50,969 nucleotides of DNA from Bacillota bacterium. GTDB taxonomy: Bacteria > Bacillota > Clostridia > Acetivibrionales > DUMC01. The stretch covers positions 1 through 50,969 of the forward strand of contig JABUEW010000012.1 in NCBI GenBank assembly GCA_013314855.1, read 5' to 3'. Numbering within the stretch: position 1 is the first letter of the stretch; the number at the start of each line of letters is the position of its first letter. A program made the translations under genes and the position numbers. This document shows positions 50,903 to 50,969 of this stretch, in pieces. A model generated the notes under the pieces. It was not told where the DNA came from, ran no database searches, and was given only the letters and a program-made list of their open reading frames with translations.

Positions 50903-50969
50903 ATGAACAATACTAATAGAACATTTTCAGGTAGGACATTTAGTCCTGAAGATATAGAAATGATAAAAT
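50903..50969 (+). CDS. DUF4338/DruA-like protein, N-terminal start only (cut by window edge)
   Basis: Only 22 complete codons are visible: MNNTNRTFSGRTF followed by SPEDIEMIK. The pattern GRxFSPEEIExI is how DUF4338 proteins begin, as I remember them. The family includes DruA of Druantia defence loci and transposase-like proteins carried by mobile elements. GGGGGAGGTAGGTAATCAAG lies upstream, so the ATG is well supported. Too little is visible to decide between a mobile-element and a defence role. Confidence 0.5.
   Translation, partial: MNNTNRTFSGRTFSPEDIEMIK

Overview
The window looks like the chromosome of a low-GC, Gram-positive anaerobe of the class Clostridia. The reasons are strong AGGAGG-type ribosome binding sites, frequent TTG/GTG starts, split transketolase subunits, a short-form ThiC, ECF-type vitamin and metal transport, a DegS/DegU-like regulator pair, and a Tad/Flp pilus locus with no outer-membrane secretin. 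Nothing seen fixes the genus. No tRNA, rRNA or CRISPR array was found.

Left part (1-24,000): after a fragment of a type III restriction subunit and a TauE/SafE exporter comes a long series of minus-strand genes. I read these as a sugar-sulfonate (sulfoquinovose-type) catabolic island. From its regulatory end it has a divergent AraC regulator (23049), a DASS anion transporter, a CoA-acylating aldehyde dehydrogenase, an ADP-forming acyl-CoA synthetase pair (SucCD-like), a split transketolase, an RpiB-like isomerase, an L-fucose/L-arabinose isomerase-like protein, a class II aldolase and an M24-fold protein. Next come a membrane AraC sensor-regulator and an LplB/LplC/solute-binding sugar ABC transporter, together with a GH4 glycosidase and two URO-D-fold proteins. 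This gene set matches the sulfo-transketolase route that ends in sulfoacetate: glycoside import, hydrolysis, aldose/ketose isomerisation, two transketolase steps with a tetrose isomerisation between them, sulfoacetaldehyde to sulfoacetyl-CoA to sulfoacetate plus ATP, and export. The substrate is inferred from gene content and not proven. A degraded GH42 beta-galactosidase lies between the operon and its regulator, and a miniature inverted-repeat element sits inside the operon.

Middle (24,000-36,400): a D-aminopeptidase (DppA), a small coupled ORF, a GNAT gene preceded by a possible structured leader plus terminator, a damaged AbrB-like ORF and a DUF192 protein. Then comes a complete-looking Gram-positive Tad operon (Flp pilin, TadE, TadG-like, CpaB with a LysM tail, REC-ParA CpaE, CpaF, TadB, TadC). 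Upstream of it is a DegSU-type two-component pair, and the pilin promoter region carries a perfect tandem repeat.

Right part (36,400-50,969): a CoA-disulfide reductase-rhodanese fusion, small stress and house-keeping genes (GNAT, OsmC, PspC), a sugar 3-epimerase-like protein and MntP. These are followed by a thiamine operon under a TPP riboswitch (thiC-thiW-thiD-thiM-thiE and a HAD phosphatase that lacks a standard start codon), a cobalt ECF transporter (cbiM(N)-cbiQ-cbiO) and, at the edge, the start of a DUF4338/DruA-like gene.
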